From Membranihabitans marinus (GTDB lineage: Bacteria; Bacteroidota; Bacteroidia; Chitinophagales; Saprospiraceae), in NCBI RefSeq assembly GCF_019802045.1, contig NZ_JAHVHU010000003.1, positions 1 to 64,000 on the forward strand: 64,000 nt of DNA. Reading direction: 5' to 3'. How positions within the stretch are numbered: the first letter of the stretch is position 1; the number at the start of each line of letters is the position of its first letter. Positions 26,305-35,415 of this stretch are shown here, piece after piece. The notes under the pieces are model-generated. The model did no database searches. It saw nothing but the letters and a program-made list of their open reading frames with translations, and had not been told where the DNA came from. The translations under genes were made by a program, and so were the position numbers.

Positions 26305-27369
26305 TTATTTTTTGCGCAACACCCCTTCATCGATCAACACTTGAAATGAATCTTCCATGGTCTCTTTCAGAGGTCTGAAATTGATGCCCAGTTCTTTTCG
26401 GATTTTTGAGTTATCTGCTTTCCATTCCTCGTCGACATTGTTGCGGACATATTTCCGCGTGAATAATTTGTTCACAAACGGGCCAACGATCATCAACAAC
26501 CATTTAGGAAGGGCTTTTTTGGGTAGTGGGAATTGATCCCCATATTTTGGCTGAAGCACGGTTCCCAATTCCAGGAAATTCGTGTTGTGTGCTGAAGTGA
26601 TGTACCGCCCGTGCGCGGTAGGTGTGTATCCGGCCAAATAATGTGCTTCTGCTACATCTCGGACGTCAACGGCACCTATACCTATTTTTGGAGCACCCAT
26701 TTTCATAGCGCCACCGCCTAACATTTTAAGTAGGTTTATGCTTTCTGAATTTGTCTTTGGATTCAATGGTGGTCCAAATACACCGGATGGATTGATCACC
26801 ACAAGATCCCACTGGTTTTGCGCTTCTGCCATTTCCCAGGCTCTTTTCTCTGCCATTGTTTTGGAATAGGAGTAAGGCTGATAGTCCAGGGAGGCGGTGG
26901 TATTCCAAACCTTTTCCGTGATTCGGCCTTCGGGGGCTTTAGTGGTGTCTATCGCATCAGTGTAGATGGCTGCACAACTGCTGGTCACCACCACCCGCTT
27001 CACAGAAGGGACATCAGTGGCGGTGTTCAACACGTTTTCAGTTCCTTGAACAGCTGGTTCAACCAGATCCTTTTGTGGATTTTCTACAACAAGCGTGTAG
27101 GGTGATGCGGTATGATACACCAATTCACAGCCTTCCATGGCGGCTTTATAAGATCCACCCATAAGCAGATCGGTCTTGAAAATCTTTAAACGGCCTGCTG
27201 AATTTTCCCCCAGCGCTCTTAAATGACCGATTTTTATTTCGTTGTCCGGATCTCGTACAGCTGCATGTACTGTGATTCCTTCATCCAAAAGTCTTTTAAC
27301 CAGCCAACTTGCTACATAACCGTTGGCGCCGGTGACCAATACTGGTTTTGATTTGTCTATTATTGTCAT
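26305..27369 (-). CDS. extended SDR: NAD(P)-dependent epimerase/reductase, dihydroflavonol-reductase-like
   Basis: 354 aa. The Rossmann motif VTGANGYVASWLVKRLL is at residues 12-28, and the catalytic YSYSKTMAEK (YxxxK) near residue 167. The early AAVRDPDN segment resembles the flavonol/cinnamoyl-CoA reductase group, which in bacteria acts as NADPH aldehyde or ketone reductases. Cytoplasmic. It stands alone on its strand, upstream of the secreted-protein pair by 154 bp. Physiological substrate unknown. Confidence 0.85.
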   Translation of the reverse strand: MTIIDKSKPVLVTGANGYVASWLVKRLLDEGITVHAAVRDPDNEIKIGHLRALGENSAGRLKIFKTDLLMGGSYKAAMEGCELVYHTASPYTLVVENPQKDLVEPAVQGTENVLNTATDVPSVKRVVVTSSCAAIYTDAIDTTKAPEGRITEKVWNTTASLDYQPYSYSKTMAEKRAWEMAEAQNQWDLVVINPSGVFGPPLNPKTNSESINLLKMLGGGAMKMGAPKIGIGAVDVRDVAEAHYLAGYTPTAHGRYITSAHNTNFLELGTVLQPKYGDQFPLPKKALPKWLLMIVGPFVNKLFTRKYVRNNVDEEWKADNSKIRKELGINFRPLKETMEDSFQVLIDEGVLRKK

Positions 27370-27532
27370 ATTTTATTCTTTTAGGATGCTTGTCCTGATT
27401 GAAGATCCGATTGATGGAATGGAGCAGAATTTGCGATTTTATAAATATACTTTATTTTATGGATTTAAGCGAATGTGCCTGTTTAATTATGTAAAGTATT
27501 TTTGAGGAGGTTCCTGTAGGATCCTAATTTTG

Positions 27533-27784
27533 TTAACGAAAAATTTCTCTTAATAAAACAACTCCAATACCAATTAATCCAATATAGATATACTTAAGAA
27601 AAATATCCCCTTTCAACTGACGATTGAGATACCTGCCCAGAAAGATAGCAGGGAGGACAATCGGAAGGGAAATAAAAAAATAATAGGTGACCGTTGAAGT
27701 CCATAAACCCTGTGACCAATAACCGATCATGCCAAGTGTAACCGGATGGACTGTAATCAGTTTTGTATTGGTATGGCTCTTCTC
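27533..27784 (-). pseudogene. C-terminal fragment of a TauE/SafE family membrane permease
   Basis: An open minus-strand frame of about 80 codons reads as the last part of a sulfite exporter TauE/SafE protein: a TVHPVTLG stretch, a membrane helix, then the characteristic IFLGRYLNRQLKGDIF and a final helix. Family members have about 250 residues, so roughly two thirds are missing, and the frame is closed by a stop upstream near 27785. Sequence upstream of the break belongs to an unrelated fragment on the other strand. Confidence 0.7.
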
Positions 27785-28112
27785 CTATGCACCGGAATGA
27801 TTACAATCTGATTGTTGACAGAAATGCAAATAAAGTAGTGTTAAGTGGATTGGGGACGGCGTCTTCACCCAATTATGGCATTTTAATAAACATGCCCATT
27901 GCTTCTTATGATGATACCTTCTATTCCGTGGCAGAGGTGGACCAATTTATCGAGAAAGACGATTATACTTTTGTCAATAAAACGATGGGCATACATCAAT
28001 GGATTTTAGCATCGATCTCGAAAACAGGAATCCCATCCTTTTGAAATCTACCTTCCATGATGATAATACCGAGGGCTATAAGCATTATGAACTGATGAAA
28101 GTGAGCCGTTGA
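27785..28112 (+). pseudogene. frameshifted 3' remnant of an unidentified gene
   Basis: Plus-strand coding-like sequence runs from about 27790 (RNDYNLIVDRNANKVV) to near 27995 in one frame, then continues in another frame from 27999 (MDFSIDLENRNPILL) to a stop at 28110-28112. Joined, it looks like the C-terminal 100 residues of a secreted, strand-rich protein. I cannot name the family. No start codon or promoter context is left, and it abuts the TauE fragment, so both seem to be ruins from one deletion or rearrangement. Confidence 0.55.
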
Positions 28113-28180
28113 TAAACAATTTGATGCGTAGAGTCTTTAATGGGTATTATTTCAAGATTAATTCAAATCAAAAAAAGTTT

Positions 28181-28579
28181 ATGAACATTACACTCGAACA
28201 AGCAGAGAAAATGATTGCCGCCGCCAAGAAAAAAGCCACCGAACTTGATACCAAAATGAATATTGCCGTGGTCGATGGAGGAGCGAATCTGGTGGCTTTC
28301 GCGCGCATGGATGGAGCCTGGTTGGGTTCAAAAGATATCTCGATCAAGAAAGCCGAAACAGCGCGTTATTTTGATATGAACACCGGTGAAGTGGGAAAAC
28401 TTTCTCAGCCCGGCGGTTCGCTTTATAACATCGAGCACTCCAATAATGGCCTGATCACCTTCCCAGGAGGTATCCCGGTTAAAAATGATTCCGGAGATAT
28501 CATTGGTGCGATCGGCGTGAGCGGAAGCACGGTCGACAACGACCATGCGGTAGCTGATGCCGGAGCATCTGCGCTCTAA
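28181..28579 (+). CDS. GlcG/HbpS family haem-binding-like protein
   Basis: 132 aa from the ATG at 28181; the longer open frame upstream reads through the preceding remnant. Conserved pieces of the family are seen: [22 protein letters not shown] (about 24-45), then FPGGIPV and [10 protein letters not shown]. HbpS/GlcG proteins form small oligomers; some bind haem or act as accessory proteins, but many are uncharacterised. No signal peptide. Followed by a strong terminator, so it is a single-gene unit. Confidence 0.85.
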   Translation: MNITLEQAEKMIAAAKKKATELDTKMNIAVVDGGANLVAFARMDGAWLGSKDISIKKAETARYFDMNTGEVGKLSQPGGSLYNIEHSNNGLITFPGGIPVKNDSGDIIGAIGVSGSTVDNDHAVADAGASAL

Positions 28580-28606
28580 CCGAAGATGTTTAAGGGTAAA
28601 ATACAG

Positions 28607-28640
28607 AAAGCTGTTGCAAGGAATTTGCAGCAGCTTTTTT
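28607..28640 (+). terminator. rho-independent terminator after the GlcG-type gene
   Basis: A 13-bp stem (28607-28619 with 28625-28637, one G-T wobble) around a 5-base loop is followed by a T run to 28640. It lies 28 bp after the stop codon of the GlcG-type gene. Confidence 0.8.
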
Positions 28641-28782
28641 ACTTTCGACTTCTATGGATCTCAATGTGTATCTGACCAGCGTAACCCTCAGGCATTTGAT
28701 TATGCCGCCTATGATTTTGTATATATTCAAAGATTGTCGAAGAATAAAACAGTGGTATGGCTGCAGTTACAACCTAACACCT

Positions 28783-30753
28783 TCACGCCCCGTGCGCCGA
28801 TCCCTTGACCACGATGGTTTTAAATTCTTTGGCGATGGCATCGCGCATTTGCAATAATTTTTGCTGGACAACGAGCCGTTTGAGAACTTCATCCATTTTT
28901 CCCGCTTTTTGAAGCTCCTGTATTTTTTGCCGGTTGGACACACAAAGATCCATGGCTTTCCGGAGTTTGAACCGCATCAATGCCTGCTGCACATCTTTTT
29001 GGTAGTTTTTATCTGGGGTCGGTTGGGTCTGAAGATCCATGTCCCACATGTCGATCCAGTTCTGGCTGTATTCTCCATCATATTTTTCGGTGTGCGCATC
29101 AATGGCTGCTTTACGTAAGGCAGCATCTTCTGACCGATTGAAATATTCAAAATCGATGGTCTTTTCATTGTGGTAGGCCTCGAGATAATGGTTCAATATG
29201 TTTTTATAATCCTCATTCTGAAAGTGTTCGATGACATCTTCGATATTTTCAATGACAAAATCTGCGACGGTCAGATCATCTTCCAGAGATTTGTGGCCGT
29301 GTTGTATCAAGGCGCGAATGATGTCTCTTTCATACAGTGTGTTTTCTTCGGGATCTTTTTGACTTCCTTTTCCGGGCGAATGAATCTGGCCTCCCGATAT
29401 ACCTTCTTCACGTCGGGTTCTGCGGACTTCCCGGAGGCGGTCTCTCTTTTCTTCGGTCGATCGTTTTTCGAGGTGAATGGTTAATTCGTCGACCAGCGTT
29501 TGCTCAGGAAGCCCCATGACCTGAGCGGTCTCCCTGATATACAGGTGCCGGGTGATCCCATCGTCGATTAAGGCGATGGACGAAAGGATGTTCCGGATCA
29601 GTTCGGACTGTGATACCGGGTCTTCTCCTTGGTCTTTGTCATGAAACTGTATTTTAAACGACAGAAAATCAAGCAATTGATCTTCGGCATACTTTTGAAA
29701 ACCACTATGTCCTTTCGCCATAATAAATCCATCCGGATCCTGGCCTTCAGGTAGAGGTAAAATCTTCACATTCATAGCTTCAGCCAGAATGAGGTCGATG
29801 GCCTTGAGTGTAGCTTTAGTTCCAGCTGCATCACTATCAAAAATGAGATGAATGGTATCTGTGTACCGCTTAATCAATCGGATTTGATCCGATGTTAACG
29901 CAGTACCACTGGTGGCGACCACATTTTCGACACCGTTTTGATGCATCATCATTACATCCGTATAGCCTTCGACGAGATAGCATTTGTTTTCATCACGGAT
30001 GGACTTACGAGCGAGATCCAGCCCAAAAAGAACTTTCCGTTTGTGATAAATTTCACTTTCAGGGGAGTTTAAGTACTTGGGTGCTTTGGACTGGGTATGC
30101 AGGATGCGACCGGCAAAGGCAATGGGCTTTCCGCTCAGGCTGTGTATCGGGAAGATGATCCGGTTGGAGAAAAAATCCTGATCATTTCGGGTCGTTAATC
30201 CCAGTTCCTGCAAATATTCCTTTTTATAACTTTTCTGAAGCGCCTGATTGGTTAATTCTTTTCGATCCCGGTGGGCATACCCCAGATCAAATGCCTTAAT
30301 CGTCTTCTCGATGAACCCGCGCTCTTTGAGATACCCCAAGGCAATGCTTTTTCCGGCATCCGTATTCCATAAATTATGTTTATAATGCTCCTGGGCAAAA
30401 TCATTTACGATTTGCAACGCATCTTTTCGCTGCGATTCTTGCACCACTTCAGGAGATCGATAGGTTTCTTCTATAGGGATGTTATACAATCGGGCGACAT
30501 ATCTGAGCGCTTCGGGGTACGAATACGCTTCATGTTCCATAAGAAAATCAATACCATTTCCACCACGTCCACATCCAAAGCATTTGTAGATGTTTTTAGA
30601 AGGAGATACGGTAAATGATGGTGTTTTCTCGTTGTGAAACGGACACAGTCCGATGTAATTGACGCCTCTTTTTTTTAGTCCGACGAAGTCCTGGATCACG
30701 TCACGGACCTCCATTCGGTCAAATATTTCTCCAATTGTTTTCTGTGATATCAT
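28783..30753 (-). CDS. dnaG: DNA primase
   Basis: 656 aa from the ATG at 30753 (the frame is open for ten more codons). The CHC2 zinc finger is near residues 37-62 (CPFHNEKTPSFTV ... CFGCG). A Toprim catalytic core follows, with EGYTDVM near residue 260 and DSDAAG near 310. The C-terminal helicase-binding region is rich in charged helices. It makes RNA primers for replication. Single gene on its strand; next upstream is yebC, 220 bp away. Confidence 0.95.
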   Translation of the reverse strand: MISQKTIGEIFDRMEVRDVIQDFVGLKKRGVNYIGLCPFHNEKTPSFTVSPSKNIYKCFGCGRGGNGIDFLMEHEAYSYPEALRYVARLYNIPIEETYRSPEVVQESQRKDALQIVNDFAQEHYKHNLWNTDAGKSIALGYLKERGFIEKTIKAFDLGYAHRDRKELTNQALQKSYKKEYLQELGLTTRNDQDFFSNRIIFPIHSLSGKPIAFAGRILHTQSKAPKYLNSPESEIYHKRKVLFGLDLARKSIRDENKCYLVEGYTDVMMMHQNGVENVVATSGTALTSDQIRLIKRYTDTIHLIFDSDAAGTKATLKAIDLILAEAMNVKILPLPEGQDPDGFIMAKGHSGFQKYAEDQLLDFLSFKIQFHDKDQGEDPVSQSELIRNILSSIALIDDGITRHLYIRETAQVMGLPEQTLVDELTIHLEKRSTEEKRDRLREVRRTRREEGISGGQIHSPGKGSQKDPEENTLYERDIIRALIQHGHKSLEDDLTVADFVIENIEDVIEHFQNEDYKNILNHYLEAYHNEKTIDFEYFNRSEDAALRKAAIDAHTEKYDGEYSQNWIDMWDMDLQTQPTPDKNYQKDVQQALMRFKLRKAMDLCVSNRQKIQELQKAGKMDEVLKRLVVQQKLLQMRDAIAKEFKTIVVKGSAHGA

Positions 30754-30920
30754 AATTCGTGAACCTTGCGGGATGAGTACCATCCGACAACGCCGGATTG
30801 CATTTTAATTGTTTCTGCTCCATAGAACCTCTCAGAGCCATGTCTTTGGTATGTTATAGCGCACAAATATCTGATGCATTACGCAGTAAAGAAATCAGCG
30901 CAGGTCACATCCATTCTCTA

Positions 30921-30963
30921 CCTCAACCTCAATCTTAACCTTAACCTTAACTCAAGCTCAACC
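30921..30963. repeat. degenerate hexanucleotide tract between dnaG and yebC
   Basis: About seven imperfect copies of the hexamer CCTNAA (CCTCAA, CCTTAA and variants) run in tandem in the 220-bp gap between the dnaG start and the yebC stop. It does not form a strong hairpin. Such tracts can change length by slippage; no function is evident. Confidence 0.6.
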
Positions 30964-30974
30964 ACACCTCACTT

Positions 30975-31730
30975 CTACTCCTCGAGCACAGCTTCCAGTT
31001 CTTCGGTCATCTCCAGGTTGTGAAAAACCTGTTGGACATCATCATCGTCTTCCAGGGCTTCGATTAAATCAAGCACTTTTTTGGCATCGTCCACAGAAAG
31101 TTTGGTATATACATTGGGTATTCGTTCCAAGTTAGCGCTCTTGGGATCTATTTCCAGGCTTTCCAGGGTTTCCTGCATGGTTCCAAAATCCTCAAAGGCA
31201 ACAGTGACGACCATTTCTGACGTGTCAGAATCGTATTCCATTTCTTCAGCACCACCGTCTATGAGTGCCAACTCGATATCATCCTTCTGGTCAGGACTGA
31301 CATCCAGTACAAATATGCCTTTGCGTTCGAATAGAAAATCGACAGATCCCGATGTAGCGAGGTTTCCGTTTTTCTTGGAAAATATAGCCCGGATGCTGCC
31401 CACGGTTCTGTTTAGGTTGTCCGTGGCAGTCTCTACAAAAATGGCCACGCCACCAGGCCCGTAACCTTCGTAGGTGGGTTGGTAGATGGCACCGCTGTCT
31501 TTTTCCAAGGCTTTTTTGATCGCCCGCTCAATGTTGTCTTTGGGCATGTTAATCCCTTTTGCATTGGCGATGGCGAGTCGGAGCCTGGGGTTGAACTCTT
31601 CATCACCGCTGTTACCTTCTTTTACAGCTACGGTAATTTCTTTGATGAGTTTGGAATACATCTTGGATCGTTTAGCATCTGCAGCGCCTTTCTTTCTTTT
31701 TATTTTAGACCATTTATTGTGTCCTGCCAT
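30975..31730 (-). CDS. yebC: YebC/PmpR family protein
   Basis: 251 aa with the invariant N-terminus MAGHNKWSKIKRKKGAADAKR and later GYGPGGVAIFVE (about residues 87-98), diagnostic of this family. Long annotated as DNA-binding regulators, some members have recently been linked to translation. Acidic C-terminus. Cytoplasmic. Same strand as dapB upstream (70-bp gap) and dnaG downstream. Confidence 0.95.
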   Translation of the reverse strand: MAGHNKWSKIKRKKGAADAKRSKMYSKLIKEITVAVKEGNSGDEEFNPRLRLAIANAKGINMPKDNIERAIKKALEKDSGAIYQPTYEGYGPGGVAIFVETATDNLNRTVGSIRAIFSKKNGNLATSGSVDFLFERKGIFVLDVSPDQKDDIELALIDGGAEEMEYDSDTSEMVVTVAFEDFGTMQETLESLEIDPKSANLERIPNVYTKLSVDDAKKVLDLIEALEDDDDVQQVFHNLEMTEELEAVLEE

Positions 31731-31800
31731 AGTTCTGTTTTTTCAAAAATTTATAATCAAGTCCTTGGACTAATCTGTTTTAAAATGTTCGGTATTCCAA

Positions 31801-32532
31801 TCAGGATTCACCGTCAAAAGAATGCAACAAATCTTTCATGGTATAAATTCCCGATTTCCCTTTTAAAAATTCAGCAGCCAGGACCGCCCCTGTTGCGAAT
31901 CCCAATCGGCTGGCTGCGGTGTGTTTTAATTCGATCACATCGTGCTCACCGCTAAATACTGCTGCGTGAATGCCGGGTACATCGGGTTTGCGCTCCGATA
32001 GTATGGCTAACTCTTCCGGTTTATCATTTTCCGCATTCACCCAGGATGTTTTTTGATCGGTTTTTTCTATAATCCCATTGGCGAGGTGAATCGCTGTCCC
32101 ACTGGGGGAATCCAGTTTTTGTACATGATGGACTTCTTCTATGTGTACATTAAAGTCCGGGAATTTGTTCATAAGACCTGCCGCATATTCACTGATGGCA
32201 AAAAACAGGTTTACCCCGATGCTGTAATTCGGTGCATAGAAGAACCCGGCATTATTTTCTTTGGCCAGTGCTTTCACATCTTCCATGTGATCCGTCCATC
32301 CGGTCGTTCCGGAAACTACATTGATGCCTAGTGAGATCAGGGCGGTTAAGTTACTCAATGCAGAAGCCGGCTGTGTAAACTCAATCGCTACATCAATCTG
32401 GTCCGCATCGAGTTGATTAATTTCATTCTGGTTTTCCACATCGATGATCGCTGTTATTTCATGACCTCTTTCTTTTGCTATGCCTTCAATGGTTTTTCCC
32501 ATCCGGCCATAACCGATAATCGCAATGTTCAT
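31801..32532 (-). CDS. dapB: 4-hydroxy-tetrahydrodipicolinate reductase
   Basis: 243 aa. The NAD(P)-binding start IAIIGYGRMGKTIE (residues 3-16), the VVSGTTGW motif near residue 91, and HHVQKLDSPSGTA near residue 153 (catalytic His/Lys region) match DapB. It reduces hydroxytetrahydrodipicolinate on the lysine/diaminopimelate pathway that feeds peptidoglycan. The start lies 66 bp from the divergent hemE start, over back-to-back promoter boxes. Confidence 0.95.
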   Translation of the reverse strand: MNIAIIGYGRMGKTIEGIAKERGHEITAIIDVENQNEINQLDADQIDVAIEFTQPASALSNLTALISLGINVVSGTTGWTDHMEDVKALAKENNAGFFYAPNYSIGVNLFFAISEYAAGLMNKFPDFNVHIEEVHHVQKLDSPSGTAIHLANGIIEKTDQKTSWVNAENDKPEELAILSERKPDVPGIHAAVFSGEHDVIELKHTAASRLGFATGAVLAAEFLKGKSGIYTMKDLLHSFDGES

Positions 32533-32555
32533 ATGTTGTTTTTCTTTTTAAATGA

Positions 32556-32571
32556 TACATTTGCAAAAGTA
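32556..32571. promoter_or_regulatory. back-to-back promoter boxes between dapB and hemE
   Basis: TACATTTG (32556-32563, plus strand) and TACTTTTG read on the minus strand (32571-32564) directly abut. Each fits TAnnTTTG and each would start transcription about 25-40 bases before hemE (32599) or dapB (32532). Only weak -33 elements are present (TTG at 32536-32538, 17 bases before the plus box). Confidence 0.5.
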
Positions 32572-32598
32572 ATTAAAAAACGAAAGAACGAAAGACAG

Positions 32599-33630
32599 AT
32601 GAATCGATTGTTATTGGATGTGTTGGATGGACAGCAGACGGAACGTCCACCTGTATGGCTCATGAGACAAGCCGGACGAATTCTCCCACAGTATCGAGCT
32701 GTTCGGGCTGGACTGTCCAGCTTCAAAGAATTGGTCAAAAATACCGATAAAGCAGCAGAAGTTACCATTCAACCCGTTGATGAACTGGGTGTGGATGCTG
32801 CGATCGTGTTTTCAGATATCTTGGTGATACCGGAAGCCATGGGCTTGGATTATGAACTGGTCAAAAACACCGGACCGGTTTTTTCCAGAGTGATTGAAAA
32901 TGAAAAAGACATCGACCAGATGGGGGAGGGCGATGCAGCAGCAGAGAAAATCGATTATGTCTATGACGTGATTCAAGAAATCAATAAACGGTTGGAGAAC
33001 CGGGTCCCTTTGATTGGATTCTGTGGTGCGCCCTGGACTTTGTTTTGTTATATGCTGGAAGGCCATGGTTCCAAGACATTTTCTAAAGCACGTCGATTTT
33101 TATATCAGCATCCCGAACAGTCAAAAAGACTTCTGGATAAGATTACCTCGGTAACGATTGCTTATCTGACTCGTCAGATACAAAGCGGTGTAGATGTGGT
33201 GCAGATCTTCGACAGCTGGGCCGGTGTGTTGGGACACGAAAAATACAATGAATTTGGATTGACATATATCCGACGAATCCTGGAAGGGTTGCCTGAAGGA
33301 ACGCGAAGTATTGTTTTTTCTAAAGGAGCGTATTCATCGCTGGATCAACTGATTGATCTTCCCTGTACGGCGCTTAGCTTCGATTGGATGCGGACTGCCA
33401 AAGAGTTGACGCAAAAAATAGGTCATAAGAAGGTCATTCAAGGGAATCTTGATCCCTGTGTATTGTATGGCGCACCCGAGGTGATTGAAGCGGAAACAAA
33501 ACAAATTCTGTCTGCGTTTGACCGGGGCCATATTATGAATCTGGGACACGGTGTGTATCCGGATACGCCCCTGGAAGGCGTTCGACATTTTGTCAATACG
33601 GTAAAATCTTATCGATATGATTCGATTTGA
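32599..33630 (+). CDS. hemE: uroporphyrinogen decarboxylase
   Basis: 343 aa from the ATG at 32599; the open frame upstream runs through the dapB start and is not coding. The N-terminal signature RPPVWLMRQAGRILPQYR (about residues 15-32) contains the substrate-binding arginines, and GFCGAPWTL near residue 137 is also typical. Converts uroporphyrinogen III to coproporphyrinogen III in haem synthesis. Followed 50 bp later by accD on the same strand. Confidence 0.95.
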   Translation: MNRLLLDVLDGQQTERPPVWLMRQAGRILPQYRAVRAGLSSFKELVKNTDKAAEVTIQPVDELGVDAAIVFSDILVIPEAMGLDYELVKNTGPVFSRVIENEKDIDQMGEGDAAAEKIDYVYDVIQEINKRLENRVPLIGFCGAPWTLFCYMLEGHGSKTFSKARRFLYQHPEQSKRLLDKITSVTIAYLTRQIQSGVDVVQIFDSWAGVLGHEKYNEFGLTYIRRILEGLPEGTRSIVFSKGAYSSLDQLIDLPCTALSFDWMRTAKELTQKIGHKKVIQGNLDPCVLYGAPEVIEAETKQILSAFDRGHIMNLGHGVYPDTPLEGVRHFVNTVKSYRYDSI

Positions 33631-33680
33631 AATGATTATATTGTGATTATTAGAATAAAAACCAAAATAAATAACTTTAT

Positions 33681-34697
33681 ATGGGTTGGTTTAAACGGTT
33701 AAAGGAAGGAATTCAAACAACCACAAGCGATAAAAAGGAGGTGCCCGATGGAATTTGGACGAAGTGTCCAAAATGTAAGGAAACCACCTTACAGAAAGAA
33801 TTTAAAGAAAATTATTACGTCTGCCCCCATTGCGATCACCATACTCGAATCGGAAGCCGGGAATATTTTCATTACTTGTTTGAAAATGATGAGTATGAAT
33901 TGTTGTTTGGGGAATTGGAGCCCAAGGACATCTTGAATTTTGAAGACCTGAAGAAATACAAAGACCGACTTAAGGATGCAGAAGAAAAGACGAATTTAAA
34001 AGATGCGATATCGGTTGCAGTTGGTGAAATAGAAGCGGGTTACCCGTTGGTGATTGCGGCCATGGATTTTGCTTTTATTGGTGGATCTATGGGCAGTGTA
34101 GTTGGAGAAAAGATTAGTCTGGCTGTGGACTATTGCATCGAACACGAATTACCCTTGATGATTATTTCCAAGTCCGGCGGCGCTCGCATGATGGAGTCCG
34201 CATTTTCTTTGATGCAAATGGCAAAAACCTCGGTTAAACTCGGTTTATTATCTGATGCTGGATTACCCTATATTTCCCTTTTGACCGATCCCACGACTGG
34301 CGGCGTGACAGCCAGTTTTTCCATGTTGGGAGATTTGAATATCGCGGAACCAAAGGCTTTGATCGGATTTGCAGGACCACGTGTAATTAAAGAAACGATT
34401 AAACAGGATCTCCCCGAAGGATTCCAGTCTTCTGAATTTCTATTGGAACAGGGCTTTTTGGACTTCATTGTCCACCGAAAAGATCTAAAAAGTAAAATTG
34501 TTCAACTGCTCCGGTTTTTTGGTTTGAAAAAATCCAATGGCGGCGACTCTTCATCCGATGCTGCAGCAGAAGGGAAGACCACCCCGAATCAGGATGTCGA
34601 CACAAAAAATAAAACGGATCAAAAAGCCACTAAGGCCAGCCCAAATGCTGTAAAATCAAAACCAGAGGTCAAGGAAAGCACCAAAGGTAAGAATTAA
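33681..34697 (+). CDS. accD: acetyl-CoA carboxylase carboxyltransferase subunit beta
   Basis: 338 aa. The zinc ribbon has four cysteines at about residues 29, 32, 48 and 51 (CPKCKE ... CPHCDHH). The carboxyltransferase core carries [11 protein letters not shown] near residue 165 and TDPTTGGV near 200. It forms malonyl-CoA for fatty acid synthesis with the alpha subunit, which is not in the window. About 50 residues after the core (from near 288) are a hydrophilic low-complexity tail rich in Lys, Ser, Thr and Asp that is not part of the usual enzyme. Confidence 0.95.
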   Translation: MGWFKRLKEGIQTTTSDKKEVPDGIWTKCPKCKETTLQKEFKENYYVCPHCDHHTRIGSREYFHYLFENDEYELLFGELEPKDILNFEDLKKYKDRLKDAEEKTNLKDAISVAVGEIEAGYPLVIAAMDFAFIGGSMGSVVGEKISLAVDYCIEHELPLMIISKSGGARMMESAFSLMQMAKTSVKLGLLSDAGLPYISLLTDPTTGGVTASFSMLGDLNIAEPKALIGFAGPRVIKETIKQDLPEGFQSSEFLLEQGFLDFIVHRKDLKSKIVQLLRFFGLKKSNGGDSSSDAAAEGKTTPNQDVDTKNKTDQKATKASPNAVKSKPEVKESTKGKN

Positions 34698-35415
34698 CAC
34701 CCTAAGTTTGGCTCACGAAAAGCCTACTAAGAAGTTGGTTCGATAATTCGTCTTGCGGCTAAAGGGGCCTGTACCAGGATTGATCCGGTCGTTGTTTGGA
34801 CTTCGGAGAAATCATAACTAGGTTAGCAGATGGTTTTGCAGTATTCTTCGACTTCGACGAAGTCACAATATCTAAGAATACATTGCGACCTCGCTGAGGT
34901 CGATATTTGGATATTAACGGGGCTAATAAACTTGGACCTGCGCTGCAGGTCTGCTTAGAAACGACATTTAGAGCGCCTAACACGCACCCCAACTTGTTGT
35001 GGATGAAAGCGCTTCAGATAATGTATGCAACTTCTGAATTGGTGCACGAGTGCATGGAATCATAATAATATATAGGTTCCATTTCGCGCTTCCATCCCCA
35101 AATTGTACCTGTACATGGGTGCTGTTTTGCCCCGTCCCCAACTCGTTGGGGATGGCGGGGTTGGGTATGTAGAATAATAATGGGCTTTAGCTCTTGACTG
35201 TGACATATAATAAGGTCTAGTGTCCAATGTGGGAAATTGTATTGCTCCCCGGGCTAAAGCACCGGGGCAAAACACTCTAAAAAGATATCCCAACTTGTTG
35301 GGCACGGGAGCGCCTCATATAATGCATACTACTTCTGAATTGCAGCTTAGACCAAGCTGTCATCTGTTGACGAAGTCGTCGTCCTACTATTTCTCGTTTT
35401 TAAATCAATGAAATT
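34698..35415. repeat. 718-bp gene-free region with paired 54-bp repeats and inverted arms
   Basis: Two direct imperfect copies of a 54-bp unit lie at 34988-35041 and 35289-35342, each starting with CCCAACTTGTTG and ending with ACTTCTGAATTG. Between them are a third CCCAAC-type palindrome (CCCCAAC-TC-GTTGGGG, 35136-35151), an 11-bp perfect inverted repeat (GTTTTGCCCCG 35124-35134 with CGGGGCAAAAC 35263-35273), and an inner 8-bp pair (GCTTTAGC 35184-35191 with GCTAAAGC 35253-35260). This looks like a REP/BIME- or MITE-like repeat cluster. No gene is seen. Confidence 0.75.
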
